Shown here: positions 8,110 to 17,483 of the stretch, piece by piece | Position numbering within the stretch: the first letter of the stretch is position 1 | Layout: each line of letters opens with the position of its first letter | Origin: an uncultured bacterium | GTDB taxonomy: Bacteria; Patescibacteriota; Saccharimonadia; Saccharimonadales; Saccharimonadaceae | Assembly: GCA_938017895.1 (NCBI GenBank) | Contig: CALIJI010000008.1 | Span: 42,915 to 106,914 of the forward strand | DNA length: 64,000 nt | Reading direction: 5' to 3' | Program-made: the position numbers and the translations under genes | The notes under the pieces: generated by a model | Databases searched by the model: none | What the model was told of the DNA's origin: nothing | What the model saw: only the letters and a program-made list of their open reading frames with translations

Positions 8110-9843
8110 ATGAATAATGGCGCAATGGAAGAGATAAAAGCTCGCATAAATATCGAAGATTTAGCGAGCGAATATTTGGAACTGCGCCGAGCTGGGCGAA
8201 ATTTTAAAGCGCTCAGCCCCTGGACAAATGAGAGAACGCCTAGTTTTATTGTTAGTCCTGAAAAACAGATCTGGCATGACTTCTCGAGCGGTAAAGGCGG
8301 CGATATTTTTGGATTTATTATGGAGGTTGAAGGCCTGACTTTTCGTGAAGCGTTAGAGTTTTTAGCACGCAAAGCTGGTATCGAGCTTCAGCAATTTGAT
8401 AATATACGCGCCAAGCAAATTGTACAAAAGAAAAAACGACTTTACGAAGTGTTGCGAGTTAGTGCAAATTTTTACCAACATTTTTTAGTTCGCGATAAAA
8501 CAGCACTAGATTATGTATTTAGAAAACGCAGACTCAGTAAAGAGATTGTTCAAGAATTCAAAATTGGTTATGCACCAAAAGGTCAACGGACGCTGGTGGA
8601 TTTTTTACAAAAAAAAGGTTTTGCGCTGGACGAAATTCGTGATGCCGGTATGACTAATCGATTTGGTGGTGATATTTTTCGTGATCGAATGGTGATTGCA
8701 CTTCAGGATATTAGTGGTGCGCCGGTTGGTTTTACAGGTAGATTGTTGGCTGAATCTGATAGCGCGCCAAAATATCTTAATACGCCGCAAACTTTGCTTT
8801 ATGATAAGTCAAATAATGTTTTTGGTTTATCACAGGCTAAGAATGAGATTCGTAAAGCTGGTTTTGCTGTGGTGGTCGAAGGAAATATGGATGTAATTTC
8901 TAGCCATCAGGCGGGTATTAAGAATGTTGTGGCTACAGCAGGCACCGCGATCACTGCGCGGCATTTAAAAACGATTGCTCGGTTTAGTAATGATATCCGC
9001 CTCTGTTTTGATGCTGATGCGGCTGGTGTAAATGCTACCGAGAGGGCGATTAAATTGGCACAAGAAGTTGGCGTTGAACTTTCAATTATTGCTCTTAACC
9101 AAACTAGTAACGATGCGAAAGACCCAGACGAATTAATTCAAATTGATCCAAATCTTTGGCGTGAATCTATTTCTCGGCCGAAGCCGGCAGTTGAGTGGGT
9201 TTTTGATCAGTATGAAAAGCGACTGGATATTTCTACGGCTAGTGGTAAACGGCAGTTTTCTAATATTGCGCTTATGCTAGTTGAAAATTTAAGTGATCCA
9301 GTTGAGAAAGAATTTTATCTCGATGAAATTGCCCGTCGAATTAAAACTTCACGTGAGGCTTTGCTGGCAAAGTTTTCATCAGACAAGCAGCCTGCTAAAC
9401 TTAAGCATATAAAAACCGAAAAAACAGAAGTGGTAAAAGACGATTTTGTTTATGAAGATGACCTGCTGGCTCTAATTTTGATCGAGGAAAAATTTGCAGC
9501 CAAAATTGTTGATTTGCCGAAAAACCCACTTCATAGCGAAAACCGAAATCAGATTTTCGAAATTATTCGCAATAATGATCGCGAGAAGTTGAAAAAATTT
9601 GAGAATTATGTTAAAATCCTTCTATTGAAAGCAGATGAGCGTTATGGCGAAATTAAAGAAAGTGCCGACAAAGAAATAGAACGCCTGGTGGATAAAGTTA
9701 AAATGCAAAAACTATTAGAGCAAAAAGAAATTCTAGATTCAAAATTAGAAGCTGCAGAAGTTGATGGCGATGAAAATTTGAAAAGAGAAATTATTGCACA
9801 AATTATAGAGTTAAATAAGGAGTTAAATAGTGGCAAAAGATAA
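8110..9843 (+). CDS. dnaG: DNA primase, with degenerate zinc-binding domain
   Basis: 577 residues; makes RNA primers for replication. The domains are in normal order: N-terminal CHC2-like domain, TOPRIM core with VVVEGNMDVISSHQAG and CFDADAAG, then a C-terminal helicase-binding-like region. The N-terminal domain keeps the shape (RTPSFIVSPEKQIWHDFSSG), but all four zinc ligands of the CPxH...CxxC pattern are replaced (Ser36, Thr39, Asp57, Ser60). TAAAAT at 8098-8103 ends 6 nt before the ATG, so a leaderless mRNA is predicted. The 3' end overlaps rpoD by 14 nt. Confidence 0.95.
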   Translation: MNNGAMEEIKARINIEDLASEYLELRRAGRNFKALSPWTNERTPSFIVSPEKQIWHDFSSGKGGDIFGFIMEVEGLTFREALEFLARKAGIELQQFDNIRAKQIVQKKKRLYEVLRVSANFYQHFLVRDKTALDYVFRKRRLSKEIVQEFKIGYAPKGQRTLVDFLQKKGFALDEIRDAGMTNRFGGDIFRDRMVIALQDISGAPVGFTGRLLAESDSAPKYLNTPQTLLYDKSNNVFGLSQAKNEIRKAGFAVVVEGNMDVISSHQAGIKNVVATAGTAITARHLKTIARFSNDIRLCFDADAAGVNATERAIKLAQEVGVELSIIALNQTSNDAKDPDELIQIDPNLWRESISRPKPAVEWVFDQYEKRLDISTASGKRQFSNIALMLVENLSDPVEKEFYLDEIARRIKTSREALLAKFSSDKQPAKLKHIKTEKTEVVKDDFVYEDDLLALILIEEKFAAKIVDLPKNPLHSENRNQIFEIIRNNDREKLKKFENYVKILLLKADERYGEIKESADKEIERLVDKVKMQKLLEQKEILDSKLEAAEVDGDENLKREIIAQIIELNKELNSGKR

Positions 9844-10828
9844 AATGCTACCAGAAGAAATTTTAAATGAAGAAGGTGTGGTTGATGCGACTCTAGGCAT
9901 TCATGATTTGGATGAGCCAGATTTAGCTGAGCTTGAAGATGAAGAAGAGCTTAATGATGAAGAGCTAGTAGGTAGTTATACCGATGATATTTCGGACGAC
10001 TCTGTTCGGATGTATTTGCGTGAAATTGGTAAGATTCCACTTTTAACTCTAGAAGAAGAGTCAGAGCTTTCAAAAAAGGCTATGGCTGGAGATCGTAAAG
10101 CTAAAGATCGGATGGCTGAGGCTAATATGCGATTGGTTGTATCAATTGCTAAGCGATATTCTGGCCGTGGATTAGATTTACTGGATTTGATTCAAGAGGG
10201 TAACACTGGTCTACTCCGTGCGGTTGATAAATTTGATCCTGAAAAAGGTTTTAAATTTTCGACTTATGCGACTTGGTGGATTCGCCAAGCCATTACGCGT
10301 GCTATCGCAGATCAGGCGAGAACGATTCGTATTCCGGTTCATATGGTGGAAACAATCAACAAGTTGATGAGAACTCAGCGTCGTTTAACTCAAGAGCTGA
10401 ATCGCGATCCGACGAATGAAGAGCTTGCTAAAGAAATGGATATGGAAGTTGAAAAAATTGAACATATCATGAAGATTAAGCAGGATATTACTTCGCTTGA
10501 CGCTGGAATTGGTCGTGACGACAATGACGGTGAAGAATCGACGCTTGGTGATTTTATCGAAGATGAGGATACGGCTAGCCCTGAAGAATCTGCATCTAGC
10601 CAACTACTTAAGGAGCAGGTCCGAGAGATTTTAGGGAGTCTCTCTGACCGTGAGAGAAAAATCCTTGAAATGCGATTTGGATTGAATGGCACTAAGTCTC
10701 ATACATTAGAAGAAGTAGGTTTGGAATTTGCGGTGACTCGTGAGCGTATTCGTCAGATTGAAGCTAAAGCTTTACTGAAACTTCGTAAGCATAAAGATTC
10801 TAAAAAGTTACATGAATATTTGGATTAG
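9830..10828 (+). CDS. rpoD: Primary sigma factor (RpoD/SigA)
   Basis: 332 residues starting at GTG (9830) behind AAGGAG; the ATG at 9845 is a weaker alternative. Region 1.1 is reduced to an acidic stretch of about 55 residues. Region 1.2 (SVRMYLREIGKIPLL), region 2 (DLIQEGNTGLLRAVDKF, FSTYATWWIRQAI), region 3 and region 4 (LEEVGLEFAVTRERIRQIE) are intact, so it recognises TTGACA/TATAAT. This agrees with the many such promoters in the window. The dnaG-rpoD pair matches part of the classic macromolecular synthesis operon; rpsU is absent here. Confidence 0.97.
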   Translation: MAKDKMLPEEILNEEGVVDATLGIHDLDEPDLAELEDEEELNDEELVGSYTDDISDDSVRMYLREIGKIPLLTLEEESELSKKAMAGDRKAKDRMAEANMRLVVSIAKRYSGRGLDLLDLIQEGNTGLLRAVDKFDPEKGFKFSTYATWWIRQAITRAIADQARTIRIPVHMVETINKLMRTQRRLTQELNRDPTNEELAKEMDMEVEKIEHIMKIKQDITSLDAGIGRDDNDGEESTLGDFIEDEDTASPEESASSQLLKEQVREILGSLSDRERKILEMRFGLNGTKSHTLEEVGLEFAVTRERIRQIEAKALLKLRKHKDSKKLHEYLD

Positions 10829-10837
10829 GAGAACAAG

Positions 10838-11458
10838 ATGAAAAATAAACTTATACGAATTGCCCCAATTTTATTAATTATCGCGATTGCGGTTTTGGCT
10901 ATTATTTTAATTGTTAATTTAGGGAAAATGATGTTTGGCTCAGATTCTCCTAAAAAATCATCTTCGAAAACTCAAGAACCAGATACTAGCGTATTGAATT
11001 TATTGAAGATTGAATCTGGCCGTAGCGTAAAGATGACAGTGCGCGGACCAATTCAGGCCAATGAGAATGCTCGAAGTTACTCAGTTGAAGTTTCTTCAAG
11101 CTCTCGAAATTTAAAGGTTTTCAAGGGGTATTCTTCAGAGATAGAAAAAGAAGTTAACCACGATAATACTACCGCTGCTTATGATGAATTTGTGAATGCA
11201 CTCAATAAAGCCAATATGATGAAGGGTGAAGCGCTTACTGGCGAAGATGATGATATACGGGGTGTTTGTGCCAAAGGTCATGTTTACGATTTTGCAATTT
11301 TAAAGGACGGACAAGTTGAAAAGCATCTCTGGACTTCAACATGTAAAGGCTCAAAAGGTTCATTATTAGCCAATACGGCTCAGCTCCAAGATCTATTTGC
11401 GCTCCAAATTCCTGAATTTAAGAGTATGGTTAAAGATCTTGGATTAAAGGAATTGTAG
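10838..11458 (+). CDS. Membrane-anchored exported protein, unknown function
   Basis: 206 residues with one N-terminal transmembrane helix (IAPILLIIAIAVLAIILIVNLG) and a Ser/Lys-rich linker (KKSSSKTQEP). The extracytoplasmic domain of about 150 residues has two Cys (VCAKGHVYDF and TSTCKGSKGS) that could pair. The gene follows rpoD by 9 nt behind AGGAG. No family is recognised. Confidence 0.65.
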   Translation: MKNKLIRIAPILLIIAIAVLAIILIVNLGKMMFGSDSPKKSSSKTQEPDTSVLNLLKIESGRSVKMTVRGPIQANENARSYSVEVSSSSRNLKVFKGYSSEIEKEVNHDNTTAAYDEFVNALNKANMMKGEALTGEDDDIRGVCAKGHVYDFAILKDGQVEKHLWTSTCKGSKGSLLANTAQLQDLFALQIPEFKSMVKDLGLKEL

Positions 11459-11563
11459 ATACATTATTCAAAAAGTCTATGCTTTTTAAATGTCGCACAA
11501 TGTTAGATAGCTTTCTATTTTGCATAGGATTTATTATATATCATTGTGGTATAATGGTAGTAT

Positions 11564-12454
11564 ATGCCAGAATTACCTGAAGTTGAAACCGTTGTTCGTG
11601 GTTTGAATAGATTAATTTTACGAAAAAAAATTAAGAGCGTTAGTTTTGATTGGCCTAAAAGCTTTCCTAATTCACAAGTTGAAGTGGACAACTTTTTGAT
11701 TGGTGCTGAAATTGAGCGGGTTCGTCGTCGAGCGAAGGCGATTATTGTTGATTTATCTAATGGATGGTCGTTAGTTGGACACTTAAAAATGACCGGACAG
11801 ATGGTTTATCGTGGTGAGGAAAACTGGGGTGCGGGTCACCCGAATGATGATTTTTTGGCGAAATTACCTAATAAATCAACTCGGGTTGAGATTATTTTTA
11901 CAGATGGAAGCAAGCTGTTTTTTAATGATCAGCGTAAATTTGGCTGGCTAAAACTTTTGCCAACTGCTGAAATTAAAAATTTACCTTTCTTTCAAAAAGT
12001 TGGACCGGAGCCACTTGAAGATGATTTTAAATTTGAAGAGTTTGTAGGTAGATTCGATCGCAGAAAACGGAGTATGATTAAGCCGACAATTCTTGATCAG
12101 AGCGTGATTGCGGGGGTAGGTAATATTTATGCTGATGAATCTCTGTGGCGAGCTAAAATTCATCCCGAAACTCGAGTTGAGGATCTTTCGCGGGCTAATT
12201 TTGAGAAATTATATGAAGCGGTTCGGTTTGTGATGAACGAGTCAATTGCGAGAGGCGGCTCGACTGATCGTAATTATGTTCAGGCTGATGGAAGCCGAGG
12301 TAATTATCTTGAATACGCAGCGGTTTATCATAAAGACGGCCAGCCTTGTAAACGATGTGGACATGAAATTTCTAAAATAAAAGTTGGTGGGCGCGGAACG
12401 CATTTTTGTCCAAATTGTCAGCAACTCGCAGAAAACCAAAAAGGAAAAATGTAG
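11564..12454 (+). CDS. mutM: Formamidopyrimidine-DNA glycosylase
   Basis: 296 residues. It removes 8-oxoguanine and related lesions and nicks the DNA. Seen: the catalytic N-terminus after Met removal (PELPEVETVVRGL, with Pro and Glu), the H2TH region (DQSVIAGVGNIYADESLW) and a C-terminal zinc finger (CKRCGHEI...CPNCQQ). TATAAT at 11550-11555 lies 8 nt before the ATG, so the leader is very short or absent. The last base of the stop codon is shared with the GTG start of the next gene. Confidence 0.97.
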   Translation: MPELPEVETVVRGLNRLILRKKIKSVSFDWPKSFPNSQVEVDNFLIGAEIERVRRRAKAIIVDLSNGWSLVGHLKMTGQMVYRGEENWGAGHPNDDFLAKLPNKSTRVEIIFTDGSKLFFNDQRKFGWLKLLPTAEIKNLPFFQKVGPEPLEDDFKFEEFVGRFDRRKRSMIKPTILDQSVIAGVGNIYADESLWRAKIHPETRVEDLSRANFEKLYEAVRFVMNESIARGGSTDRNYVQADGSRGNYLEYAAVYHKDGQPCKRCGHEISKIKVGGRGTHFCPNCQQLAENQKGKM

Positions 12455-13401
12455 TGCTTGGCGGTAAAGTGACTGTCATTTTTGGCGAGAATTCTTTTGA
12501 GCGAACAAGGGAGTTAGCTAAATTAAAAAACCAAGCCGAAAAAGCAGATTTTGCGATCGAAAATCTGAATGCTGAAAATTTAACCGAGGAAGATTTTGTA
12601 AATTCCATTTGTGGGGTTAGTCTCTTGGCCGAAAAACGGTTGGTTATTGTTAAGAGAGCTAGTGATAATTCTATGCTGTGGGATAAGCTTCCAGCAATTA
12701 TTTCATGGATTTCTAGCGACGTTCATCTTTGCCTGATTGAAGAAAAAATTGACAAACGTAGCGCCTTTTATAAATCGCTCGTCAAAATTGCTGATATGAA
12801 GGAACAGAAAAGCTTGTCTGCAAAGGACGGAAAAGATCTAGCTGAGTTTGCTCGTAAAATTGCTAAGCAGTTAGGATTCCCAGTAGATAATAAAACGGCT
12901 GATTTTCTAGTTTCATGGGTTGGTGTTGATGAATGGCGAGTGCGTGATGGGGTAGAGAGGTTAGCGGTTTTAGGTGAAATTTCTAAAGAAAATATTGAAA
13001 AATATATTCCGCAGAATATAGAAAGTAATGCTTTTGGTATTTTTGAATTAGCTCTAAATAAAAAACAGCACGAAGCTATTGACCAGCTTTCAAGAATCAA
13101 AATAACAGAGGGTGTAGATGGTGCGTATCAGTTTTTTGGCTTGATATCGAGTCAATTTTTTAATTTGGCAGCTTTGAAGCTAGGTCAGAGTTCTGGTAAA
13201 ACAACTACTGAGGTTGCTAAGGAACTCGGTGTTAACACTTGGTCCCTAGGAAAAATGGATCAATTTGCTCGTAACTTAAACTTTGATCAAATTAATCATA
13301 TCTCTGAGAAATTTTTACAGATTGACGAGCTACTAAAAACGACTAATTCTGATGTATGGGGTCTGATTGAAGCATTATTGTTAGATATAGCTAGCATCTA
13401 G
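12454..13401 (+). CDS. holA: DNA polymerase III delta subunit (HolA-like)
   Basis: The GTG at 12454 overlaps the mutM stop (TAGTG) and follows AAGGA; the frame upstream of it runs inside mutM. 315 residues. HolA is the clamp-loader subunit that opens the beta clamp. Seen: the N-terminal KVTVIFGENSFERTREL, a central region with SARKIAKQLGF-like helical repeats, and the C-terminal ISSQFFNLAALKLGQSSGKT region with LIEALLLDIA at the end. The delta family is weakly conserved, so the call rests on overall layout. Confidence 0.75.
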   Translation: MLGGKVTVIFGENSFERTRELAKLKNQAEKADFAIENLNAENLTEEDFVNSICGVSLLAEKRLVIVKRASDNSMLWDKLPAIISWISSDVHLCLIEEKIDKRSAFYKSLVKIADMKEQKSLSAKDGKDLAEFARKIAKQLGFPVDNKTADFLVSWVGVDEWRVRDGVERLAVLGEISKENIEKYIPQNIESNAFGIFELALNKKQHEAIDQLSRIKITEGVDGAYQFFGLISSQFFNLAALKLGQSSGKTTTEVAKELGVNTWSLGKMDQFARNLNFDQINHISEKFLQIDELLKTTNSDVWGLIEALLLDIASI

Positions 13402-13418
13402 ATATTTATGTACAGCAT

Positions 13419-13450
13419 TAGCATTAGTTCAACTAAGCTATTTTATTTGT
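13419..13450 (+). terminator. Terminator after holA
   Basis: The arms TAGC-A-TTAGT and ACTAA-GCTA around a short loop are followed by TTTTATTTG. Confidence 0.6.
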
Positions 13451-13518
13451 AGGGTAATGCAGTATTCTACTGTAAAACCTTTTCAAGCAAATGAAAAAAT
13501 GATATAATTAAACCAATT

Positions 13519-15762
13519 ATGGCTAAAAAACCTACAAAAAAACGATCAAAAGTAAAAGCAGCAGTCTCTAAAAAAAGTTCACTTCCAGCTGGTTTTTGGG
13601 CGCAGGTTGGCGCAGTTGTACTTGGTTTTTCTAGTTTTTTCTTAGTGTTGGGTTGGTTTGGGTATGGTGGAAATGTAATTGTTGTAGTGCATAATGGTTT
13701 ATTGACTTTTATGGGCTGGGCCACTTATTTTCTGCCAGCAGTTTTAATTTTTATCTGTGTTGAAATTTTTCGTAGCGAGCAGAACAAGTTTCCAGTCGCT
13801 AAGACTATTGCGTTAATATTTGTGCTATTATTTATTGCTGGATTTTTTGGGCTATTTAAAGGTAGAAGTGGTTTAACTTTTGGGGGTATGATAGGATCAT
13901 TTCTAAACGGATTCTCTCTTCAAATGGCTAATTCGGTAGTGGCTGGTATTGTGTATTTACTTCTGATCATGGTGACGACATTTGCTGTTTTTGGTGTAAT
14001 GCCTATTGAAGTGATACATAAAATTGGCGATTTATTGCGTGAGAGCGAAGCTACAAGAGAAGAAAAGCGAAATGCGAAAATACTTTCTAATATTAAAACC
14101 GACAAGAACCTAACTAGTGAAGAAATAGCTCCAAGTGAAAATAAAATTAAACTTAATGCTGGAGTAGAATTTGTGGGTAATGAGGAACGCAAGAAAGATG
14201 AGATTCGAGAGAATCGTCGCCTCAAGGCTTTGGCTCGGAAAGAAAAGAAACAGGAAAAGCAGGAAAACTCAAAATCTCCTGAAAGAGTGGATAATTCAAA
14301 TTGGCAGTTGCCTGATCTTAACTTACTTGAAAATACATCTTCGCCAGCTGATGCTGGAGATGTTGAACACAACGCTCGGATTATTCAAGATACATTTCAT
14401 GAGTTTGATATTGATGTTGAAATGGAAGCTGCTAATGTTGGTCCTCGTTTAACTCAGTATACTTTGCGGCCACCAAGTGGTGTTAAATTAAGTAAACTTT
14501 CTAGTATGGAGAGTAATTTAGCGTTGAATCTAGCAGCAGAGACAATTCGTATTGAAGCTCCAATTCCTGGTAAGAGTGTCGTTGGGATTGAAGTACCAAA
14601 CCGCCGAGCGGCAATGGTGAGATTATTTGGGATTATTGAAAGTAAAAAATGGAAAAATGATCACAAACCTCTAACTTTTGCTATCGGTAAAGATATTTCA
14701 GGAGAGACAATTACCGCCGATTTGGCTAAAATGCCTCATCTACTTATCGCCGGAACTACAGGTTCTGGTAAATCAGTTATGATGAATACCTTGCTAACAA
14801 GCTTGCTTTATCGAAATTCGCCAAGTCAGCTAAAGCTAATTTTAGTAGACCCAAAGAAAGTTGAGATGGCTCCGTATGAAAGCATTCCTCATTTATTGAC
14901 GCCCGTCATTGATGATCCAACTAAATCTGTATCTGCGCTTAAATGGGCGGTTAATGAAATGGAGCGGCGCTACTCTGTATTAGCGGAAGAAAAAATCCGT
15001 AATATTGAAAGTTATCATAAAATGTTGGCGTCGAAACAAAGGTCTTCTAATGAAGACAAAGAATTAGATGAGGATTTTGAAGAGATGCCTTATATAGTCA
15101 TAGTGATTGATGAATTAGCTGATTTAATGATGGTTGCTCAAAAAGATGTAGAGGCTTTGATTGTTCGTATAGCTCAAAAGGCTCGGGCCGTAGGTATTCA
15201 TCTTGTACTAGCTACGCAAAAACCAGTTGTATCGGTAGTTACGGGCTTGATTAAGGGTAATATTCCGAGTCGAATTTCATTTAAACTGCCGTCGAACGCT
15301 GATTCGCGTACAATTTTAGACCGTGGTGGCGCGGAAAAATTGCTTGGGCAGGGTGACATGTTATTTTTCCCAAATGGTGCGCCTCAACCAAAACGTGTTC
15401 AGGGAGTTTTTTTGGACGACAGTGAAGTTAATCGTGTTATGGATTATTTGCGTCTTCAGTCGCCTCCACAATACAATGATGAAATTATCAGTCAACCAGT
15501 CCAAATTGGTAATATGACTGGCGGTGTAGTAATGACTGGTGGTGCTAGCGGTACGGATGATACCTTTCGGCAGGCTGTAGAAATTGGTCTTCAGCAGCGC
15601 AAAATGTCAACTGGCCTACTTCAACGCAAGATGCGTATTGGTTACGGTCGAGCAGCAGGGATTATTGATGAGATGGAAGAACGTGGTATTGTTGGGCCGA
15701 GCCCAGGTGGATCTAAGCCAAGAGAAATGCTAATTTCTAGCTTAGACGAATTAGAAGACTAA
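13519..15762 (+). CDS. ftsK: DNA translocase FtsK/SpoIIIE
   Basis: 747 residues. It pumps chromosomal DNA at the division septum and activates Xer recombination. Four or five N-terminal membrane helices lie within residues 30-180, then a charged linker (Lys/Glu-rich, residues 185-265). The alpha/beta motor has Walker A GTTGSGKS near residue 412 and IVIVIDELADLMM as Walker B. The C-terminal gamma winged helix (QRKMRIGYGRAAGIIDEMEE) reads orienting DNA motifs. The start is 10 nt after TATAAT (13503-13508). The XerC-like recombinase at 31.5 kb is its expected partner. Confidence 0.96.
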   Translation: MAKKPTKKRSKVKAAVSKKSSLPAGFWAQVGAVVLGFSSFFLVLGWFGYGGNVIVVVHNGLLTFMGWATYFLPAVLIFICVEIFRSEQNKFPVAKTIALIFVLLFIAGFFGLFKGRSGLTFGGMIGSFLNGFSLQMANSVVAGIVYLLLIMVTTFAVFGVMPIEVIHKIGDLLRESEATREEKRNAKILSNIKTDKNLTSEEIAPSENKIKLNAGVEFVGNEERKKDEIRENRRLKALARKEKKQEKQENSKSPERVDNSNWQLPDLNLLENTSSPADAGDVEHNARIIQDTFHEFDIDVEMEAANVGPRLTQYTLRPPSGVKLSKLSSMESNLALNLAAETIRIEAPIPGKSVVGIEVPNRRAAMVRLFGIIESKKWKNDHKPLTFAIGKDISGETITADLAKMPHLLIAGTTGSGKSVMMNTLLTSLLYRNSPSQLKLILVDPKKVEMAPYESIPHLLTPVIDDPTKSVSALKWAVNEMERRYSVLAEEKIRNIESYHKMLASKQRSSNEDKELDEDFEEMPYIVIVIDELADLMMVAQKDVEALIVRIAQKARAVGIHLVLATQKPVVSVVTGLIKGNIPSRISFKLPSNADSRTILDRGGAEKLLGQGDMLFFPNGAPQPKRVQGVFLDDSEVNRVMDYLRLQSPPQYNDEIISQPVQIGNMTGGVVMTGGASGTDDTFRQAVEIGLQQRKMSTGLLQRKMRIGYGRAAGIIDEMEERGIVGPSPGGSKPREMLISSLDELED

Positions 15763-15795
15763 TTCTTTAATATTGCTTTTATTATATAAAAATGA

Positions 15796-15812
15796 TATAA
15801 TTACACTATAAT
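15796..15812 (+). promoter_or_regulatory. Tandem -10 elements before rpsF
   Basis: Two perfect TATAAT hexamers (15796-15801 and 15807-15812), 11 nt apart. They give two possible starts for the rpsF-ssb-rpsR operon. Confidence 0.6.
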
Positions 15813-15820
15813 ATTAGCTC

Positions 15821-15841
15821 AGCTTATTATTTAAATAAGCT
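15821..15841 (+). promoter_or_regulatory. Hairpin in the rpsF leader
   Basis: AGCTTATT, a 5-nt loop, AATAAGCT: a perfect 8-bp stem 5 nt before the ribosome binding site region. S6:S18 autoregulates this operon in other bacteria through an rpsF leader with a CCG-containing bulge. No such bulge is visible here, so any regulatory role is inferred from position only. Confidence 0.4.
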
Positions 15842-15858
15842 TTAACCAAAGGAGTAAA

Positions 15859-16173
15859 ATGAAGGATTACGAACTAACTGTTCTTATTCATCCAGATTTG
15901 GAAAGCGATCTTGAAAAACCGCTTGCCAAGATTCGCAGCCTTGTAACTGCTAACGGTGGTGAAATTGCCAAAGAGGATAACTGGGGCAAAAAGAAACTAG
16001 CCTATGCGATTAAAGGTGAAGAATTTGCTGTTTACGTAGCAATGGATGTTAAACTTCCTGCTACTGCACCGCTAAAAATCAGTAATACATTGAATATTAC
16101 AGATGAAGTTTTGCGATACCTACTCGTAAAAGCTGAAGCGCGTCCAGAAGTAGAAGCTGAAGAAGAAAAATAA
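15859..16173 (+). CDS. rpsF: Ribosomal protein bS6
   Basis: 104 residues with MKDYELTVLIHPDLE at the start, GGEIAKEDNWGKKKLAYAIK in the middle and LRYLLVKAE near the end, followed by an acidic tail. It binds bS18 on the 30S platform. AAAGGAG lies before the ATG. First gene of the conserved rpsF-ssb-rpsR cluster. Confidence 0.97.
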   Translation: MKDYELTVLIHPDLESDLEKPLAKIRSLVTANGGEIAKEDNWGKKKLAYAIKGEEFAVYVAMDVKLPATAPLKISNTLNITDEVLRYLLVKAEARPEVEAEEEK

Positions 16174-16199
16174 TAATTTTTGGGATACGGAGATAGAGA

Positions 16200-16631
16200 A
16201 TGGCTTTTAATAAAGTAATTTTGATGGGGAATTTGACAGCAGATCCAGAAACTCGCACAACACCTAACGGGCAAAATGTGACAAGTTTTTCGCTTGCAAT
16301 TAATCGCACCTGGAATAATGCAAATGGTGAACGCCAAGAGGAGACTAGCTTTATTAACTGTACTGCTTGGGGTAAGACCGGTGAAACTATTGCGAAATAT
16401 GTTTCAAAGGGCCGTCAGTTACTCGTAAGTGGTCGTCTTCAGCAACGAACTTGGCAGGATAAAGATACTGGCAAAAATCGTAGCGCTATTGATGTAGTGG
16501 TTGAAGAATTTAGTTTTGTTAGTGACGGTAGTCGTGGCGGCGCTTCAAGCGGCTCTGCTGCTCCATCAAGTGAACCAGTTATAGAAGAAATTCCAGATGA
16601 GCCAATCGATCTGTCTGATATCCCATTCTAA
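16200..16631 (+). CDS. ssb: Single-stranded DNA-binding protein
   Basis: 143 residues. The OB fold has MAFNKVILMGNLTADPETR, FINCTAWGKTGETIAKYV and GRLQQRTWQDKDTGKNRSA. A Ser/Pro linker follows, with the acidic tail IDLSDIPF that recruits replication and repair partners. It is placed between rpsF and rpsR, as in most bacteria. Confidence 0.97.
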   Translation: MAFNKVILMGNLTADPETRTTPNGQNVTSFSLAINRTWNNANGERQEETSFINCTAWGKTGETIAKYVSKGRQLLVSGRLQQRTWQDKDTGKNRSAIDVVVEEFSFVSDGSRGGASSGSAAPSSEPVIEEIPDEPIDLSDIPF

Positions 16632-16645
16632 TTTAAGGAGTAAAA

Positions 16646-16846
16646 ATGGCTAAAAGATTTAAAAAAGAAATCCCAGCATATTTTGACTACCGAGATGTTA
16701 AAACTTTGCAGAAATTTGTTAATATCTATGGTCAAATTGAGCCAGCTACAAAAACTGGCTTGAGCGCAAAGCAGCAGCGACAATTGACAGTAGCTATCAA
16801 ACGAGCTCGTCACTTAGCGTTACTTGCCTTTGTGTCTAATGCGTAA
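16646..16846 (+). CDS. rpsR: Ribosomal protein bS18
   Basis: 66 residues. FDYRDVKTLQKFVNIYGQI and KQQRQLTVAIKRARHLALL are the standard S18 core. AAGGAG lies before the ATG. Last gene of the rpsF operon. Confidence 0.96.
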   Translation: MAKRFKKEIPAYFDYRDVKTLQKFVNIYGQIEPATKTGLSAKQQRQLTVAIKRARHLALLAFVSNA

Positions 16847-16853
16847 AAATAAT

Positions 16854-16886
16854 AATTCCTCGTTTGAAAAATAGCGAGGAATTTTA
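16854..16886 (+). terminator. Terminator of the rpsF operon
   Basis: AATTCCTCG, a 12-nt loop, CGAGGAATT, then TTATC. Confidence 0.8.
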
Positions 16887-16906
16887 TCAAAATAAGAGGA
16901 GAATTT

Positions 16907-17467
16907 ATGTATAGTCCGACTGATTTAAAAAAAGGCGTAGTAATCCAGCTTGATGGTCAGCCATATCGAGTGGTTGAATATAACCAAAAAGTCGTTGGTC
17001 GCGGTGGTAGTATCGTGAGTGTGAAAGTTAAAAATTTAGTAACTGGCGCACTTTTGCCTAAAACATTTAAAGGTCAAGATAAAATTGAGCCAGCTGAGGT
17101 TGTCAACAAAAAAGTTCAATATCTTTATAATGATGGCGAAGATTTTCATTTTATGGATCCAGAAAGTTTTGAGCAGTTTCAGCTGTCAAAAGATATTATT
17201 GACGAAGCCGCTGGATATTTAAAAGAAGCTGATGAATTAAATTTGCAATTTTTCGACGGTAAAGTTATCAATGTTGAGTTACCTAAAAATGTTTGGCTAA
17301 AGGTTGTTTATACTGAAAATGTAGTTAAAGGTGATACCACATCAAGTGTTTTGAAAGATGCGCAACTCGAAACTGGAATTACGGTAAAAGTTCCAGCTTT
17401 TATTAAAGAAAATGACGTAATTTCGGTTGATACTTCAACTGGCGAATATCGCGAACGACAAAAATAG
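16907..17467 (+). CDS. efp: Elongation factor P
   Basis: 186 residues with three beta-barrel domains. EF-P rescues ribosomes stalled at polyproline stretches. The tip of the domain I loop reads KVVGRGGS, with Arg32 where many bacteria carry a modified Lys. EarP-type EF-P is rhamnosylated on an Arg at this place, but no earP, epmA or ymfI-like gene is visible here. Domain III ends with VDTSTGEYRERQK, as usual. AGAGGAG lies before the ATG. Confidence 0.96.
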   Translation: MYSPTDLKKGVVIQLDGQPYRVVEYNQKVVGRGGSIVSVKVKNLVTGALLPKTFKGQDKIEPAEVVNKKVQYLYNDGEDFHFMDPESFEQFQLSKDIIDEAAGYLKEADELNLQFFDGKVINVELPKNVWLKVVYTENVVKGDTTSSVLKDAQLETGITVKVPAFIKENDVISVDTSTGEYRERQK

Positions 17468-17483
17468 GATTGAAGGAAACAGG

